A stretch of 54,390 nucleotides of DNA, from assembly GCA_945827785.1 (NCBI GenBank), contig CALZOR010000001.1, forward strand, positions 1-54,390, in the 5' to 3' direction. The notes below the pieces were generated by a model, which made no database searches, was not told the DNA's origin, and was given only the letters and a program-made list of their open reading frames with translations. Below are positions 34,455 to 43,776 of the stretch, in pieces. Each line of letters starts with the position of its first letter. Positions within the stretch are counted from its first letter, which is position 1. This stretch comes from an uncultured Bacteroidales bacterium (GTDB lineage: Bacteria; Bacteroidota; Bacteroidia; Bacteroidales; UBA932). The position numbers and the translations under genes were made by a program.

Positions 34455-35588
34455 ATGGACTCATATAAAAAAATAAAGGCGATAATCAGCGGAGGCGGAA
34501 CGGGAGGCCACATCTTCCCTGCCCTTTCCATCGCAGGAGAGCTGAAGGAATTGAATCCTGAAACTGAGATCCTGTTTGTAGGAGCCCAGGGAAGGATGGA
34601 GATGGAGAAAGTGCCTGCAGCCGGTTATGAAATAATCGGCCTCCCTGTTGCAGGACTTCAGCGCAAGCTTACCCTGAGCAACCTGGCCCTGCCGTTCAAG
34701 GTGGTCAGGAGTGTGAGGATGGCAAGGAAAATCCTGAAGGAATTCAGGCCTGACATCGCAATCGGAGTGGGCGGATATGCAAGCGCTCCCCTGCTCTGGG
34801 CAGCGGAAAGCCTTGGTATTCCGACACTTATCCAGGAGCAGAACGGATATGCCGGACTTACTAACAAGATTCTCGGCAAGAAGGCAAAGAGTATATGCGT
34901 TGCATATGAAGGAATGGAGAGATTCTTCCCTGCTGACAGGATAGTCATCACCGGCAACCCTATCAGAAAGGAAATCGTCCCGGCCACGGAGCAGACCAGG
35001 AAGGAAGCCATTGAGTATTATGGACTTAACCCGGATAAAAAGCACATTTTCATTGTAGGGGGAAGCCTCGGAAGCGGTACGCTCAACAATGCGATGAAGC
35101 AATGGATTGAGGGCGGATGCCCGGGCGGAGAGGATGTGGAAGTTATATGGCAGTGCGGAAAATATTACAAACCTTCCGTGGATGAATTCATGGATCGCAA
35201 GAGAAAGTCGGGCATCAGTCTTGATTCGGTGCGTCATTTCGATTTCATCACAAGGATGGACCTGGCCTATGCCTGCGCCGACTTGGTGGTTTCGCGTTCC
35301 GGAGCAAGCTCGGTATCAGAGCTTTGCGCCATGCATAAGGCAGTTATTTTCGTGCCTAGCCCGAATGTGGCCGAGGATCATCAGACGCACAATGCCATGG
35401 CTCTCGTCCGCAAGGAGGCTGCCATGATTGTGAAGGACTGCGATGCTGCTGATTCGCTTATGACAACCGCATGCAAGGTCGTACATGAGACAGAATGTCT
35501 GAAGAAAATGGAGAAGAACATCGCATTGCTGGCACTTCCTGATGCCGCAAGAACTATTTCGGATGAGATTTATAAAATCATAGGATAA
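34455..35588 (+). CDS. murG: UDP-GlcNAc:lipid I N-acetylglucosaminyltransferase
   Basis: At 377 residues it has two Rossmann halves. The N-terminal glycine motif 'GGGTGGH' (13-19), 'GVGGYAS' (about 98-104), 'EQNGYAGLTNK' and the C-terminal UDP-binding 'SRSGASSVSEL' and 'HQTHNA' motifs are those of MurG. It adds GlcNAc to lipid I on the inner face of the membrane, giving lipid II. It lies 1 bp ahead of murC. Confidence 0.97.
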   Translation: MDSYKKIKAIISGGGTGGHIFPALSIAGELKELNPETEILFVGAQGRMEMEKVPAAGYEIIGLPVAGLQRKLTLSNLALPFKVVRSVRMARKILKEFRPDIAIGVGGYASAPLLWAAESLGIPTLIQEQNGYAGLTNKILGKKAKSICVAYEGMERFFPADRIVITGNPIRKEIVPATEQTRKEAIEYYGLNPDKKHIFIVGGSLGSGTLNNAMKQWIEGGCPGGEDVEVIWQCGKYYKPSVDEFMDRKRKSGISLDSVRHFDFITRMDLAYACADLVVSRSGASSVSELCAMHKAVIFVPSPNVAEDHQTHNAMALVRKEAAMIVKDCDAADSLMTTACKVVHETECLKKMEKNIALLALPDAARTISDEIYKIIG

Positions 35589-35589
35589 C

Positions 35590-36954
35590 ATGGCAGATTA
35601 CAAGAACATATATTTCATCGGTATCGGAGGCATAGGCATGAGCGCCATTGCAAGATACTATAACAAAAAGGGTTACAAGGTTTCAGGCTATGACAAGACT
35701 CCGTCGGAGCTTACCGCGGCGCTTGAGTCTGAAGGGATTGCCGTCCATTATGAGGACAATGTTGACTTTGTTCCGAAGGATGTGGAGGGAACCCTCGTGG
35801 TCTATACCCCTGCCATCCCTCATGACATGGGAGAGCTTGTATATGTGAATGAACATGGATACCGGGTTATAAAAAGGTCGAGGACCCTCGGGGAAATTGC
35901 AAAGGGACAGGCCTGCCTTGCAGTATCCGGGACACATGGAAAGACTACGACAAGCACCCTGCTTGCACATATTTTCCAAAGCAGCGGAGAAGGCTGCTCC
36001 GCATTCCTCGGAGGCATTTCCAAGAACTATGACACCAATCTTCTGACAAGCGCCAATCCCGTCATCGTGGCCGAGGCCGATGAGTTCGACAGGTCCTTCC
36101 TTCAGCTCTTCCCACAGATTGCCGTGATCACTTCGATGGATGCCGACCATCTGGACATATACGGGGACAGGAAGCACATCGTCGAGGCCTTCAAGGCCTT
36201 TGCAGGACAGACCTCGGGATATATAATCAAGAAATATGGTCTTGAAATCGGCAAGGAAGATACTAAGGCTCAGATACTTACCTACTCCTATGACAATCCG
36301 GATGCAGATTTTCACGCAAGCAATATTAGCAAGGACGAGTGCGGATATTTCACCTTCGACCTCTGCTACACCGGCAAGGTGCTTGGTGGCTGCAAGGTGG
36401 GAGTGCCCGGATGGGTGAACGTGGAAAATGCCGTGGCAGCGAGCGCAATCGCCCTTACCTACGGCATCGCTCCTGAAAAGGTGCGTGAAGCCCTTGCTTC
36501 ATTCCAGGGTGTGAAAAGGCGTTTCGACATCCATGTCAACACTCCAGAATGTTCATACATAGACGATTACGCCCACCATCCGAAGGAAATCTCATCGGCC
36601 ATCAGCTCAATGAGGGAGATATTCAGTGGCAGGAAGCTCACCGCAATATTCCAGCCTCATCTTTACACCCGCACAAGGGACTTTGCCGATGAGTTCGCAC
36701 AGGCTCTGAGCGCAGTTGACAAGCTCATCCTGCTGGACATATATCCTGCCCGCGAGGAGCCGATTGAGGGTGTGGATTCCTCCATCATCTTTGACAAGGT
36801 GACATGTCCGGACAAGGTGCTGCTGAAGAAGGAGGAACTGATGGATTACCTCGCACAGGAGCCGGTTGACACTCTCATCACCTTCGGTGCAGGCAATATC
36901 GACCGTTTCATTGAGCCGATAACTGCAATGCTCAAAAAGAGAATAGAGAAATAG
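35590..36954 (+). CDS. murC: UDP-N-acetylmuramate--L-alanine ligase
   Basis: The 454-residue protein starts with 'FIGIGGIGMSAIA', the MurC Rossmann signature. The P-loop 'GTHGKTTT' has Lys118; 'DEFDRSFLQL', 'DADHLDIYG' and the C-terminal 'YIDDYAHHPKEI' are also MurC-specific. It adds L-Ala to UDP-MurNAc, the first step of the stem peptide. ftsQ begins 3 bp after its stop. Confidence 0.97.
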   Translation: MADYKNIYFIGIGGIGMSAIARYYNKKGYKVSGYDKTPSELTAALESEGIAVHYEDNVDFVPKDVEGTLVVYTPAIPHDMGELVYVNEHGYRVIKRSRTLGEIAKGQACLAVSGTHGKTTTSTLLAHIFQSSGEGCSAFLGGISKNYDTNLLTSANPVIVAEADEFDRSFLQLFPQIAVITSMDADHLDIYGDRKHIVEAFKAFAGQTSGYIIKKYGLEIGKEDTKAQILTYSYDNPDADFHASNISKDECGYFTFDLCYTGKVLGGCKVGVPGWVNVENAVAASAIALTYGIAPEKVREALASFQGVKRRFDIHVNTPECSYIDDYAHHPKEISSAISSMREIFSGRKLTAIFQPHLYTRTRDFADEFAQALSAVDKLILLDIYPAREEPIEGVDSSIIFDKVTCPDKVLLKKEELMDYLAQEPVDTLITFGAGNIDRFIEPITAMLKKRIEK

Positions 36955-36957
36955 ATT

Positions 36958-37743
36958 ATGAAAAAAGTCACCAGATACATTCTTTCAGGAGTCCTGGGCG
37001 GAGTGCTTGCACTTTGCATGGGGGTGACTTTCATTGCCGGGCAGTCCTCACGCAAACCAATAAGATGCAAGGGCATAAATGTCGTCATAACAGACAGTTC
37101 CACGAATCATTTCGTTTCGGGAGCGGATGTCAGGACCTTCATAGAGAAAAGCTATGGAGATGTCAGAGGAAGGCAGATTGACAGCCTCAACCTGACACGG
37201 ATTGAGCAGATTGTGGACAGCAGAAGCGCTATCTTCAAGAGCCAGGCCTATGTCACCCGTGACAGCATGCTCAACGTTCTTGTGACACAGAGAAAACCGA
37301 TTGTGCGCTTCCAGAAGAGCGACGGAGGCTTCTATGCAGATGCAGAAGGGTGCATATTCCCGCTTCAGAATTCCTATGCCTCACATGTCCAGATAATTGA
37401 CGGGGACATCCCTCTCAAGGCCAACAGCGGACACAAGGGATATATCGAAGACCCGAAGGAGATGGAATGGTTCAGGAAAGTGATGGATGTGGTCAATTAT
37501 ATAGAAAAGGAGAGGACATGGAGGGACAAGGTCGTCCAGATTCATGTAGAGAAAAACGGGGAACTGATTCTGATTCCGAGGGAAGGACGTGAAAGATTTC
37601 TTTTCGGACAGCCTTGCAGAATTGAGGAAAAGTTCTCCAAAATGGAGAAATATTATACTTACATCGCCCCGTCCAAAGAGGAGGGATATTACAGGTCAGT
37701 GGACCTGAAATATGAAGGACAGATTGTATGCAGGAGCCGATAA
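36958..37743 (+). CDS. ftsQ: FtsQ-type cell-division protein
   Basis: The 261-residue product has a short cytoplasmic N-terminus, a membrane helix (about 8-28) and a periplasmic part. A POTRA-like unit (about 38-110) precedes the FtsQ beta domain with 'KPIVRFQKSDGGFYADAEG', matching the usual 'RxPVARxxGGFYVDxxG' region. FtsQ binds FtsL and helps recruit the septal synthase. Its place between murC and ftsA agrees. Bacteroidetes FtsQ is often left as hypothetical because similarity is low. Confidence 0.9.
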   Translation: MKKVTRYILSGVLGGVLALCMGVTFIAGQSSRKPIRCKGINVVITDSSTNHFVSGADVRTFIEKSYGDVRGRQIDSLNLTRIEQIVDSRSAIFKSQAYVTRDSMLNVLVTQRKPIVRFQKSDGGFYADAEGCIFPLQNSYASHVQIIDGDIPLKANSGHKGYIEDPKEMEWFRKVMDVVNYIEKERTWRDKVVQIHVEKNGELILIPREGRERFLFGQPCRIEEKFSKMEKYYTYIAPSKEEGYYRSVDLKYEGQIVCRSR

Positions 37744-37801
37744 TTAGTGGGAACAAAAGTGGAAAGACTCACAAAATATTGATAATAAATATAATATAAA
37801 T

Positions 37802-39256
37802 ATGGGCATATCAGAAAAATACATCGTCGCAATCGACTTGGGTACATCCAAGACAGCTCTGACAGTTGCCAAGGTCAGCGGGGAGGATGTACAGATTATC
37901 TATTACAAGGAGGTTCCTTCAAGCGGAATCCGCTACAGCGGTGTCTTCAATGAATCTTCCGTTACCGGAGTGCTTTCCCAGGCTATCCACGAGGCTGAGG
38001 AAGAACTTGGCATCAAGATTACCTCTGCGGTAGTCGGTATGCCTAAATTCCCTGTGGTCCAGCAAATCAATACCGCAGTAATGCAGGAAAGAGGAGAGGA
38101 CTGCGATATCACGGCAGAAGATATTGCCTACCTGAAGAACTTTGCAGAGAGTTCATATCCTCTGGCCGACCCTCAGAAGGATGCCATCTACGGTGCCGTT
38201 GCACAGTCGTTTTCAGACGGAGAAAATTTCCAGATTATCGAGAGCGACATCATCGGCATGACCGGGGACAATCTCGAGGGCAATTTTAAGATTTTCATCG
38301 GCAACAAACGTTCGCTCAACAAGATTGACCATGTCATGAACAGGGTGGGGATTCCTGCCATAAGAAAATATTTCACGGCTGACTCAACGGCAAAGGCTGT
38401 CCTGTCTGATTCAGAGATGGAAAACGGGGTTGCCCTCATCGACTTCGGAGGCGGATGTACCTCTGTATCAATCTATCACGGGAGTATAATGCGTCACTAT
38501 GCATCCATCCCGTTCGGAGGAAAGAATATCAGCGATGACATCAAGACCGAGTGCCAGATCAGCGACATCCTGGCAGAGAACATAAAGCTCGGCTACGGGG
38601 CCTGCATGCCGGAAAAACTCCAGAACCTGAGCGAGAAAATCATACACATCAGGAGCAATTCTGCCGACCCGGACAAGCAGCTTCCGGTGAAATATCTCTC
38701 GGAAATCATTACAGCGAGGGTGGAGGAAATCATCATGGCCATCCTCTACGAAATTGAACAAAGCGGCTTTGCAGACATGATAAGAAGCGGAATTGTCGTT
38801 ACCGGAGGTGTCGCCCAGACGGCCAACCTCGGCAATTACATATACGACATTTCAGGTTATAAGGTCAGGACCGGCTACCCTAAGGGACTGTTTTCATGCC
38901 AGGGCTGCGACGGCATTACCGACACGTCGGCTACGACATCGGTCGGTCTCATCCTGGCGGCTCTCGAGGACAAGGGCATCAACTGCGCCATCAACAGCGA
39001 GGACTTCACAAATGCTACCGTAACCGTTGAGAACTCGGACAAAGCGGCTGACCAGCAGGATGTTGAAGCTGAGAAACCGGATGAGGGCGTACAGCAGACC
39101 CTGCTGGAATTCGAGACTGTGGAGCCCGAACCGAAGCCTAAGGGTGAGAGTAAGCCGGAAACCAGGGCCAAGCCTAAGATGAGATGGACACAGAAGGTTG
39201 TGAACACACTCTTCAATCTTTATGACAATGCCAATGATGAAACACCGCAAGCATAG
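37802..39256 (+). CDS. ftsA: Actin-like division protein FtsA with long C-terminal linker
   Basis: This 484-residue protein has the actin-fold phosphate-1 loop 'AIDLGTSKTALTVAKV' (about 10-25), a 1C (SHS2) domain, 'ALIDFGGGCTSVSIY' (about 210-224) and the adenosine motif 'GIVVTGGVAQTANL'. After about 405 an acidic, Pro/Glu/Lys-rich linker of about 50 residues leads to a basic-aromatic amphipathic helix ('RWTQKVVNTLFNLY') that should bind the membrane. It tethers FtsZ to the membrane. The linker is longer than in E. coli FtsA (about 420 residues). A 58-bp AT-rich gap precedes it; no clear -7 box is present there. Confidence 0.96.
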   Translation: MGISEKYIVAIDLGTSKTALTVAKVSGEDVQIIYYKEVPSSGIRYSGVFNESSVTGVLSQAIHEAEEELGIKITSAVVGMPKFPVVQQINTAVMQERGEDCDITAEDIAYLKNFAESSYPLADPQKDAIYGAVAQSFSDGENFQIIESDIIGMTGDNLEGNFKIFIGNKRSLNKIDHVMNRVGIPAIRKYFTADSTAKAVLSDSEMENGVALIDFGGGCTSVSIYHGSIMRHYASIPFGGKNISDDIKTECQISDILAENIKLGYGACMPEKLQNLSEKIIHIRSNSADPDKQLPVKYLSEIITARVEEIIMAILYEIEQSGFADMIRSGIVVTGGVAQTANLGNYIYDISGYKVRTGYPKGLFSCQGCDGITDTSATTSVGLILAALEDKGINCAINSEDFTNATVTVENSDKAADQQDVEAEKPDEGVQQTLLEFETVEPEPKPKGESKPETRAKPKMRWTQKVVNTLFNLYDNANDETPQA

Positions 39257-39267
39257 GAGGACTGACA

Positions 39268-40536
39268 ATGGAATACAATGAGAATATAGAAAATATGGAT
39301 ATCACCCCGGCTGACTGGATTCCTGAAAAATCCATCATCAAGGTCATCGGAGTAGGTGGCGGCGGTTGCAATGCCGTCGATTATATGTACAGGCAGAGAA
39401 TCGAGGGCTGTACCTTTGTAGTCTGCAACACTGATGCTCAGGCACTTGAGAGCTGCGCTGTCCCGATCAAGATCCAGCTTGGAGAAGGTCTGGGCGCCGG
39501 CTGTGACCCTACAAAAGGCCGTAATGCAGCCTTGAATTCCCAGGATGAGATTGCTGCAAAGGCTCTTGAAGGGACTGAAATGCTGTTTATCACCGCGGGA
39601 ATGGGCGGTGGTACCGGCACAGGTGCCGCACCTGTGATTGCAGCAATGGCAAAGAAGAAGGGCATCCTTACCGTGGGAGTGGTTACCCTGCCTTTCAAGA
39701 GCGAAGGTTGCGAATCGGCTTCCAAAGCTGTTGACGGAATCAACGAGCTTGAGAAAAATGTTGACAGTCTGCTGATTATCAATAATGAAAAACTCTATGA
39801 TTTCTATGGCGACCTTCTGATTCAGGATGCCTTCCCGAAGGCTGACGAGGTGCTTGCCACAGCTGTCAGGGGCATCACTGAAATCATCAAGAAGAAGGGA
39901 CATATCAATGTGGATTTCAATGATGTACGCACGATGATGAAAAACAGCGGCATGGCTCTGATGGGCTGCGGAACAGGTACCGGAGACAACCGTCTGGAGG
40001 ATGCTGTGAAGAACGCGCTCGAATCCCCTCTTCTGAACGATTTCGACCTGAAGACTGCCAAGTACGTGCTTATCAACATCACTGTGGGAAGGAACGAGAA
40101 GGGTGTGAAGATGACTCAGCTTGACGAAATCAACAAACTCATTGACAGGTACACCGGCAATGCCAACAACTTCAAGACCGGTATCGTGTTCGATGACGAT
40201 CCGGCTTTCGGCGACAGGGTGAACATCACGGCGATTGCCACGGGATTCAAGATGGGCATGCTGGACCAGATTACAGATGCGAATCTGGGGAACATCATCT
40301 GGATTGATGAGAATTACAGATATCTGAAGAATAATTCCTCCGATGAAGAAATCAGCCTCCCGGAAATCAGAAGCGAGAAAATCGGCTACAACAATGCGGC
40401 TGTCCGGAAAAAGAATCTGTTCGAAGGCGGCATGAAGCCTGTGCTGATTGTTTCCGAGGGGCAGAATCGCAGCGAGCTTGAGAATACTGCCGCAATCCGC
40501 AGGAAAGCGCGCGGTCTGTCCACTCAGGCGGAATAA
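39268..40536 (+). CDS. ftsZ: Cell-division tubulin homolog FtsZ
   Basis: The 422-residue GTPase has the tubulin signature 'GGGTGTG' at 113-119, the N-terminal 'VIGVGGGGCNAVDYM', the T7-loop 'NVDFNDVRTMM' that completes the next subunit's active site, and a C-terminal tail. It builds the Z-ring. The linker (about 340-400) is variable, and the tail ends 'TAAIRRKARGLSTQAE', a weak form of the usual C-terminal peptide that binds FtsA. An AGGAGG sits 7 bp before the ATG. Its stop is 2 bp from the stop of the converging truB gene. Confidence 0.97.
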   Translation: MEYNENIENMDITPADWIPEKSIIKVIGVGGGGCNAVDYMYRQRIEGCTFVVCNTDAQALESCAVPIKIQLGEGLGAGCDPTKGRNAALNSQDEIAAKALEGTEMLFITAGMGGGTGTGAAPVIAAMAKKKGILTVGVVTLPFKSEGCESASKAVDGINELEKNVDSLLIINNEKLYDFYGDLLIQDAFPKADEVLATAVRGITEIIKKKGHINVDFNDVRTMMKNSGMALMGCGTGTGDNRLEDAVKNALESPLLNDFDLKTAKYVLINITVGRNEKGVKMTQLDEINKLIDRYTGNANNFKTGIVFDDDPAFGDRVNITAIATGFKMGMLDQITDANLGNIIWIDENYRYLKNNSSDEEISLPEIRSEKIGYNNAAVRKKNLFEGGMKPVLIVSEGQNRSELENTAAIRRKARGLSTQAE

Positions 40537-40538
40537 GA

Positions 40539-41432
40539 CTATTCACAATTCAGCAAGGCGATGACCTGCTCGACGGAGAGGGCGTTTTCGACTCGGAAAA
40601 TGCCACTGGCGGAGCGCTGAAGGCTGTCCAGATGGGCGCCGCTGCCGAGCGCTTCTCCCAGGTCGCGGGCAAAGGCGCGTACATAAGTGCCCTTGCTGCA
40701 GGCAATCCTTACGACTGCACGGGGAAGGCCTAGGGCACTGTTGTCTGTTACGTTTATTCTTGATGAGGCGGTGCTGTCTTCAGATTGCCCGGAGGTCCGA
40801 CTTGACGCAGGGGCCGTCTTTTCCGCAGGGTTGTTTGCCTGCATGCAGGCCGCTGCCGAGAATGAAAGCAGTTCCAAATCTGTTATCCTTATGCGGCTGC
40901 AACGGATAAGGTCCTTTGCCGCATCGTCCATCGAGCCGCCTTCCTTGTGTATCTTCCTGGCAAGTTCATAGGCCCTCACCCCGTCAACAGATTTGGCGGA
41001 AAACAGAGGCGCAACCTGGTCCTGCTCTCCGATAAAGCCTGCAAGAGCCTCACGGACAGCACTTTCCGTGATATGGGAATATGGAAAGAATCTGTCAATT
41101 TCCTTTTCAAGGTCATAGGAAGGAGTGGTTGCGCCGAAACTTATGCCGGCCACATACTCCTTGTCGTGAGCCTGAAGCGACTCCGCAAGTTTGGTTGCAT
41201 TGCCTATGCACACAAGAAGCACTCCCGTAGCCAGAGGGTCGAGAGTGCCTGCATGTCCGACTTTCAGATTTTTCTTGCTGAAATGTCTGATGGAAGCAAA
41301 TTTTATTTTCCTGATTACATCGGCGGAAGTCCACCTGTAGGGTTTGTCAACAGGGATGATGAGGCCACCGGGATAATCTTCTATATTGTGTGAGAGGCCT
41401 TTGTCCTGCCTCGTTGGGATATATGCTTCCAA
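40539..41432 (-). CDS. truB: tRNA pseudouridine-55 synthase
   Basis: The 297-residue enzyme has the catalytic Asp65 in 'GHAGTLDPLATG', and 'PPYSAxK' appears as 'PLFSAKSVDGVRAYELAR'. It forms pseudouridine 55 in the T-loop of tRNAs. A Ser/Thr/Ala-rich stretch (about 192-236) interrupts the family between two core strands and looks like a surface insertion. It is the last gene of gltX-rpiB-truB, 38 bp after rpiB. Confidence 0.95.
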   Translation of the reverse strand: MEAYIPTRQDKGLSHNIEDYPGGLIIPVDKPYRWTSADVIRKIKFASIRHFSKKNLKVGHAGTLDPLATGVLLVCIGNATKLAESLQAHDKEYVAGISFGATTPSYDLEKEIDRFFPYSHITESAVREALAGFIGEQDQVAPLFSAKSVDGVRAYELARKIHKEGGSMDDAAKDLIRCSRIRITDLELLSFSAAACMQANNPAEKTAPASSRTSGQSEDSTASSRINVTDNSALGLPRAVVRIACSKGTYVRAFARDLGEALGSGAHLDSLQRSASGIFRVENALSVEQVIALLNCE

Positions 41433-41470
41433 AATGTTATGTTTTTCTGATGGTACAATCCTGAAGATTG

Positions 41471-41902
41471 TCAGAACTGCTCAATCTTAGCAACTCTGCG
41501 CTGGTGTCTTCCGCCCTCGAACGGGGTTTCAAGCCAGGTTCGGGTGATTTTGAGAACCTCCTCGAAAGGGATGAATCTTGCAGGCATAACAAGTACATTG
41601 GCATTGTTGTGCTGCTTCAGAAGGGCCCCTATTTCCTCGCTCCAAGCAAGGCCGGCACGGACGCCGATGTGTTTGTTCAGGCACAGAGCCATGCCGTTTC
41701 CGGTGCCGCACATCGCGATACCGCCATCGACATCTCCCTTAGCAACCGCCGTTGCAAGAGGATGGGCTACATCCGGATAGTCCATGCTGTCGGTGGAATC
41801 CGTTCCGAAATTCACTACTTCATGGCCACATTCCTCCAGCCACGCAATCAGTCTGGTCTTATATTCGAAACCGGCGTGATCACTACATATACCTATCTTC
41901 AT
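41471..41902 (-). CDS. rpiB: Ribose-5-phosphate isomerase B
   Basis: The 143-residue protein has the RpiB start 'MKIGICSDHAG', catalytic Cys65 in 'CGTGNG' and His/Asp residues of the active site. It interconverts ribose-5-phosphate and ribulose-5-phosphate. I chose the ATG at 41902 because the family begins there; an upstream in-frame ATG (41929) would add nine unrelated residues and overlap gltX. It lies 20 bp after the gltX stop. Confidence 0.95.
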   Translation of the reverse strand: MKIGICSDHAGFEYKTRLIAWLEECGHEVVNFGTDSTDSMDYPDVAHPLATAVAKGDVDGGIAMCGTGNGMALCLNKHIGVRAGLAWSEEIGALLKQHNNANVLVMPARFIPFEEVLKITRTWLETPFEGGRHQRRVAKIEQF

Positions 41903-41922
41903 AATTATATCTGAATAAAAAT

Positions 41923-43569
41923 TCAACAACCAAGAGTAGCCTTGATGAACTCAATCCTGCGGCCGAACTCCTCTTTTCCGATGAGGGTGACTATGTCAGC
42001 AATTCCAAGTCCGCTGGAAGCACCCACGAGGGCAAGTCTCAGACAATTCATGACCTTGCCCATAGGCCACTCGTTGCCGCGGATAAATTCCTCAAGCGGT
42101 CCCTCGAGCGACTCCTTGGTGAACTCTCCGTCGAAAGCGAGAATGAAATCAGCCACCTTGAGAGCAAGGCTGTAATTTTCCTCTTTCCAGAACTTTGCTG
42201 CATCCTTCTCCACAAACGAAGTTGGGCTTACAAAGAGGTATGAAGCTATATCCCAGAAATCGGCAACGAACGAAGCCCTTTCCTTTATGAGCCCGACAAT
42301 GCGGAGGACATAGTCGCGGGTAAAGATATGATTCTGGAAATCAGCACCTTGAGCGCTCATCTGCGAGCCTGCAGTAAGGGCACATTTTGCACAATCGACA
42401 ATCTGCATGCCCTTGGACTCGAGAATCGGGATGTAGAGCTCGGTAAGTTCCTCAGCAGTCTTGGTCCTGAGATATTCCTTATTGTACCATTTTGCCTTGT
42501 CAGGATTGAACCTTGCACCTGACTTAATCACTCTCTCAAGAGAAAAAGCTTCGATGAGCTCCGGCATGGTGAAAAGTTCCCTGTCATCTCCGGGGTTCCA
42601 GCCAAGCATCGCAAGCAGGTTCACGAAAGCCTCAGGGAAATATCCGTCCTCACGATAGCCTCTTGACACCTCACCCTCGGCATTGGTCCATTTAAGAGGG
42701 AAGACAGGGAAACCGAGGCGGTCTCCGTCTCTCTTGGAAAGCTTGCCTTTCCCGTCCGGTTTCAGAAGGAGTGAAAGGTGAGCAAAGCGTGGCATGGTGT
42801 CCGTCCAGCCGAATGCCTCATAAAGAAGGTAATGCAGCGGAAGCGAAGGCAACCACTCCTCTCCCCTTATGACTTCGGTGATTTCCATCAGATGGTCATC
42901 CACGATGTTTGCCAAGTGGTAGGTCGGAAGTTCGTCGGCCCTCTTCCAAAGAACCTTGTCGTCAAGAGTAACGGTATTTACCTCGACATGGCCGCGAATC
43001 AGGTCATCCATCTTCACTACCCTGCCCTCCGGCATCTTGAAACGGATTGTCCAGTCTGTGTGGCTCTCAAGAAGCGGCCTCCACTCGCTCTCAGGCATTG
43101 AGAGGGAGTTGCGCAGCTCCATGCGTGAAGTATGGTTGTAGATGAAGGTCTTGCCCTCAGCCTCAAGAGCCGCCCTCTTTGCGGAAAGTTCCTCGGCTGT
43201 GTCGAATGCATAATATGCAAAACCCTTTTCTACAAGTTCCTCGGCATATTTGCGGTAGATGCTCTTTCTCTGGCTCTGCCTGTATGGAGCATGCGGATGA
43301 CGCTCCGAAGCCGTTTCCACCACATTTCCCTCAGAGTCAACGCCTTCATCCGGAATAATGCCGCACCAGTTGAGTGCTTCGATTATATATTTCTCAGCTC
43401 CAGGAACGAACCTCTGGGAGTCTGTATCCTCTATTCTTATGATGAAATCGCCTCCGTGCTGCTTAGCATAGAGGTAGTTGTAGAGCGCTGTCCTGACGCC
43501 TCCCATGTGGAGCGGTCCGGTTGGTGACGGCGCAAATCTCACGCGAGTTCTTCTTGTCATTTTTTCCAT
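41923..43569 (-). CDS. gltX: Glutamyl-tRNA synthetase
   Basis: This class I synthetase of 548 residues has the HIGH motif as 'PTGPLHMGG' near residues 16-24 and the KMSKS motif as 'KLSKR' at 276-280. It charges tRNA-Glu. It is longer than the E. coli enzyme (471) through a larger anticodon-binding region, as usual in Bacteroidetes. Translation could also start at the second Met (43560). It leads the operon gltX-rpiB-truB from the promoter at 43608. Confidence 0.96.
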   Translation of the reverse strand: MEKMTRRTRVRFAPSPTGPLHMGGVRTALYNYLYAKQHGGDFIIRIEDTDSQRFVPGAEKYIIEALNWCGIIPDEGVDSEGNVVETASERHPHAPYRQSQRKSIYRKYAEELVEKGFAYYAFDTAEELSAKRAALEAEGKTFIYNHTSRMELRNSLSMPESEWRPLLESHTDWTIRFKMPEGRVVKMDDLIRGHVEVNTVTLDDKVLWKRADELPTYHLANIVDDHLMEITEVIRGEEWLPSLPLHYLLYEAFGWTDTMPRFAHLSLLLKPDGKGKLSKRDGDRLGFPVFPLKWTNAEGEVSRGYREDGYFPEAFVNLLAMLGWNPGDDRELFTMPELIEAFSLERVIKSGARFNPDKAKWYNKEYLRTKTAEELTELYIPILESKGMQIVDCAKCALTAGSQMSAQGADFQNHIFTRDYVLRIVGLIKERASFVADFWDIASYLFVSPTSFVEKDAAKFWKEENYSLALKVADFILAFDGEFTKESLEGPLEEFIRGNEWPMGKVMNCLRLALVGASSGLGIADIVTLIGKEEFGRRIEFIKATLGC

Positions 43570-43576
43570 GAATTAT

Positions 43577-43605
43577 GCGGTTTCGTACACCGCGCACAAA
43601 ACCGC
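43577..43605 (-). promoter_or_regulatory. Inverted repeat in gltX leader
   Basis: GCGGTTT and AAACCGC (7 bp, 15-nt spacing) can form a hairpin in the short gltX leader. No attenuator structure with a T-run is visible, so a role is uncertain. Confidence 0.4.
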
Positions 43606-43607
43606 CG

Positions 43608-43615
43608 CAAAATTA
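43608..43615 (-). promoter_or_regulatory. -7 promoter box (TAATTTTG) for gltX
   Basis: On the minus strand the sequence reads TAATTTTG followed by CGG, about 39 bp before the gltX start. Confidence 0.65.
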
Positions 43616-43776
43616 ATAAAAAACTCCATTAGTACAATAGAATGCTAACCCCGGCAACTCCCATACAGTCGTTGTTCATCCCCCTGGTGTGACATACAGG
43701 TATTTCTCAATGTTTTCCGGTTATGTATTAAAACGATACAGCCATCAGGACCTCAATGAGTCATGACTTGACTCCA

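Noticed and set aside
37744..37801. Second MraZ-type site before ftsA (TGGGA and TGGAA)
   Set aside because: Only two boxes at 12-bp spacing and no promoter box; geometry does not fit.
41903..41929. Start of rpiB at 41929
   Set aside because: It adds nine residues not found in RpiB proteins and overlaps gltX.
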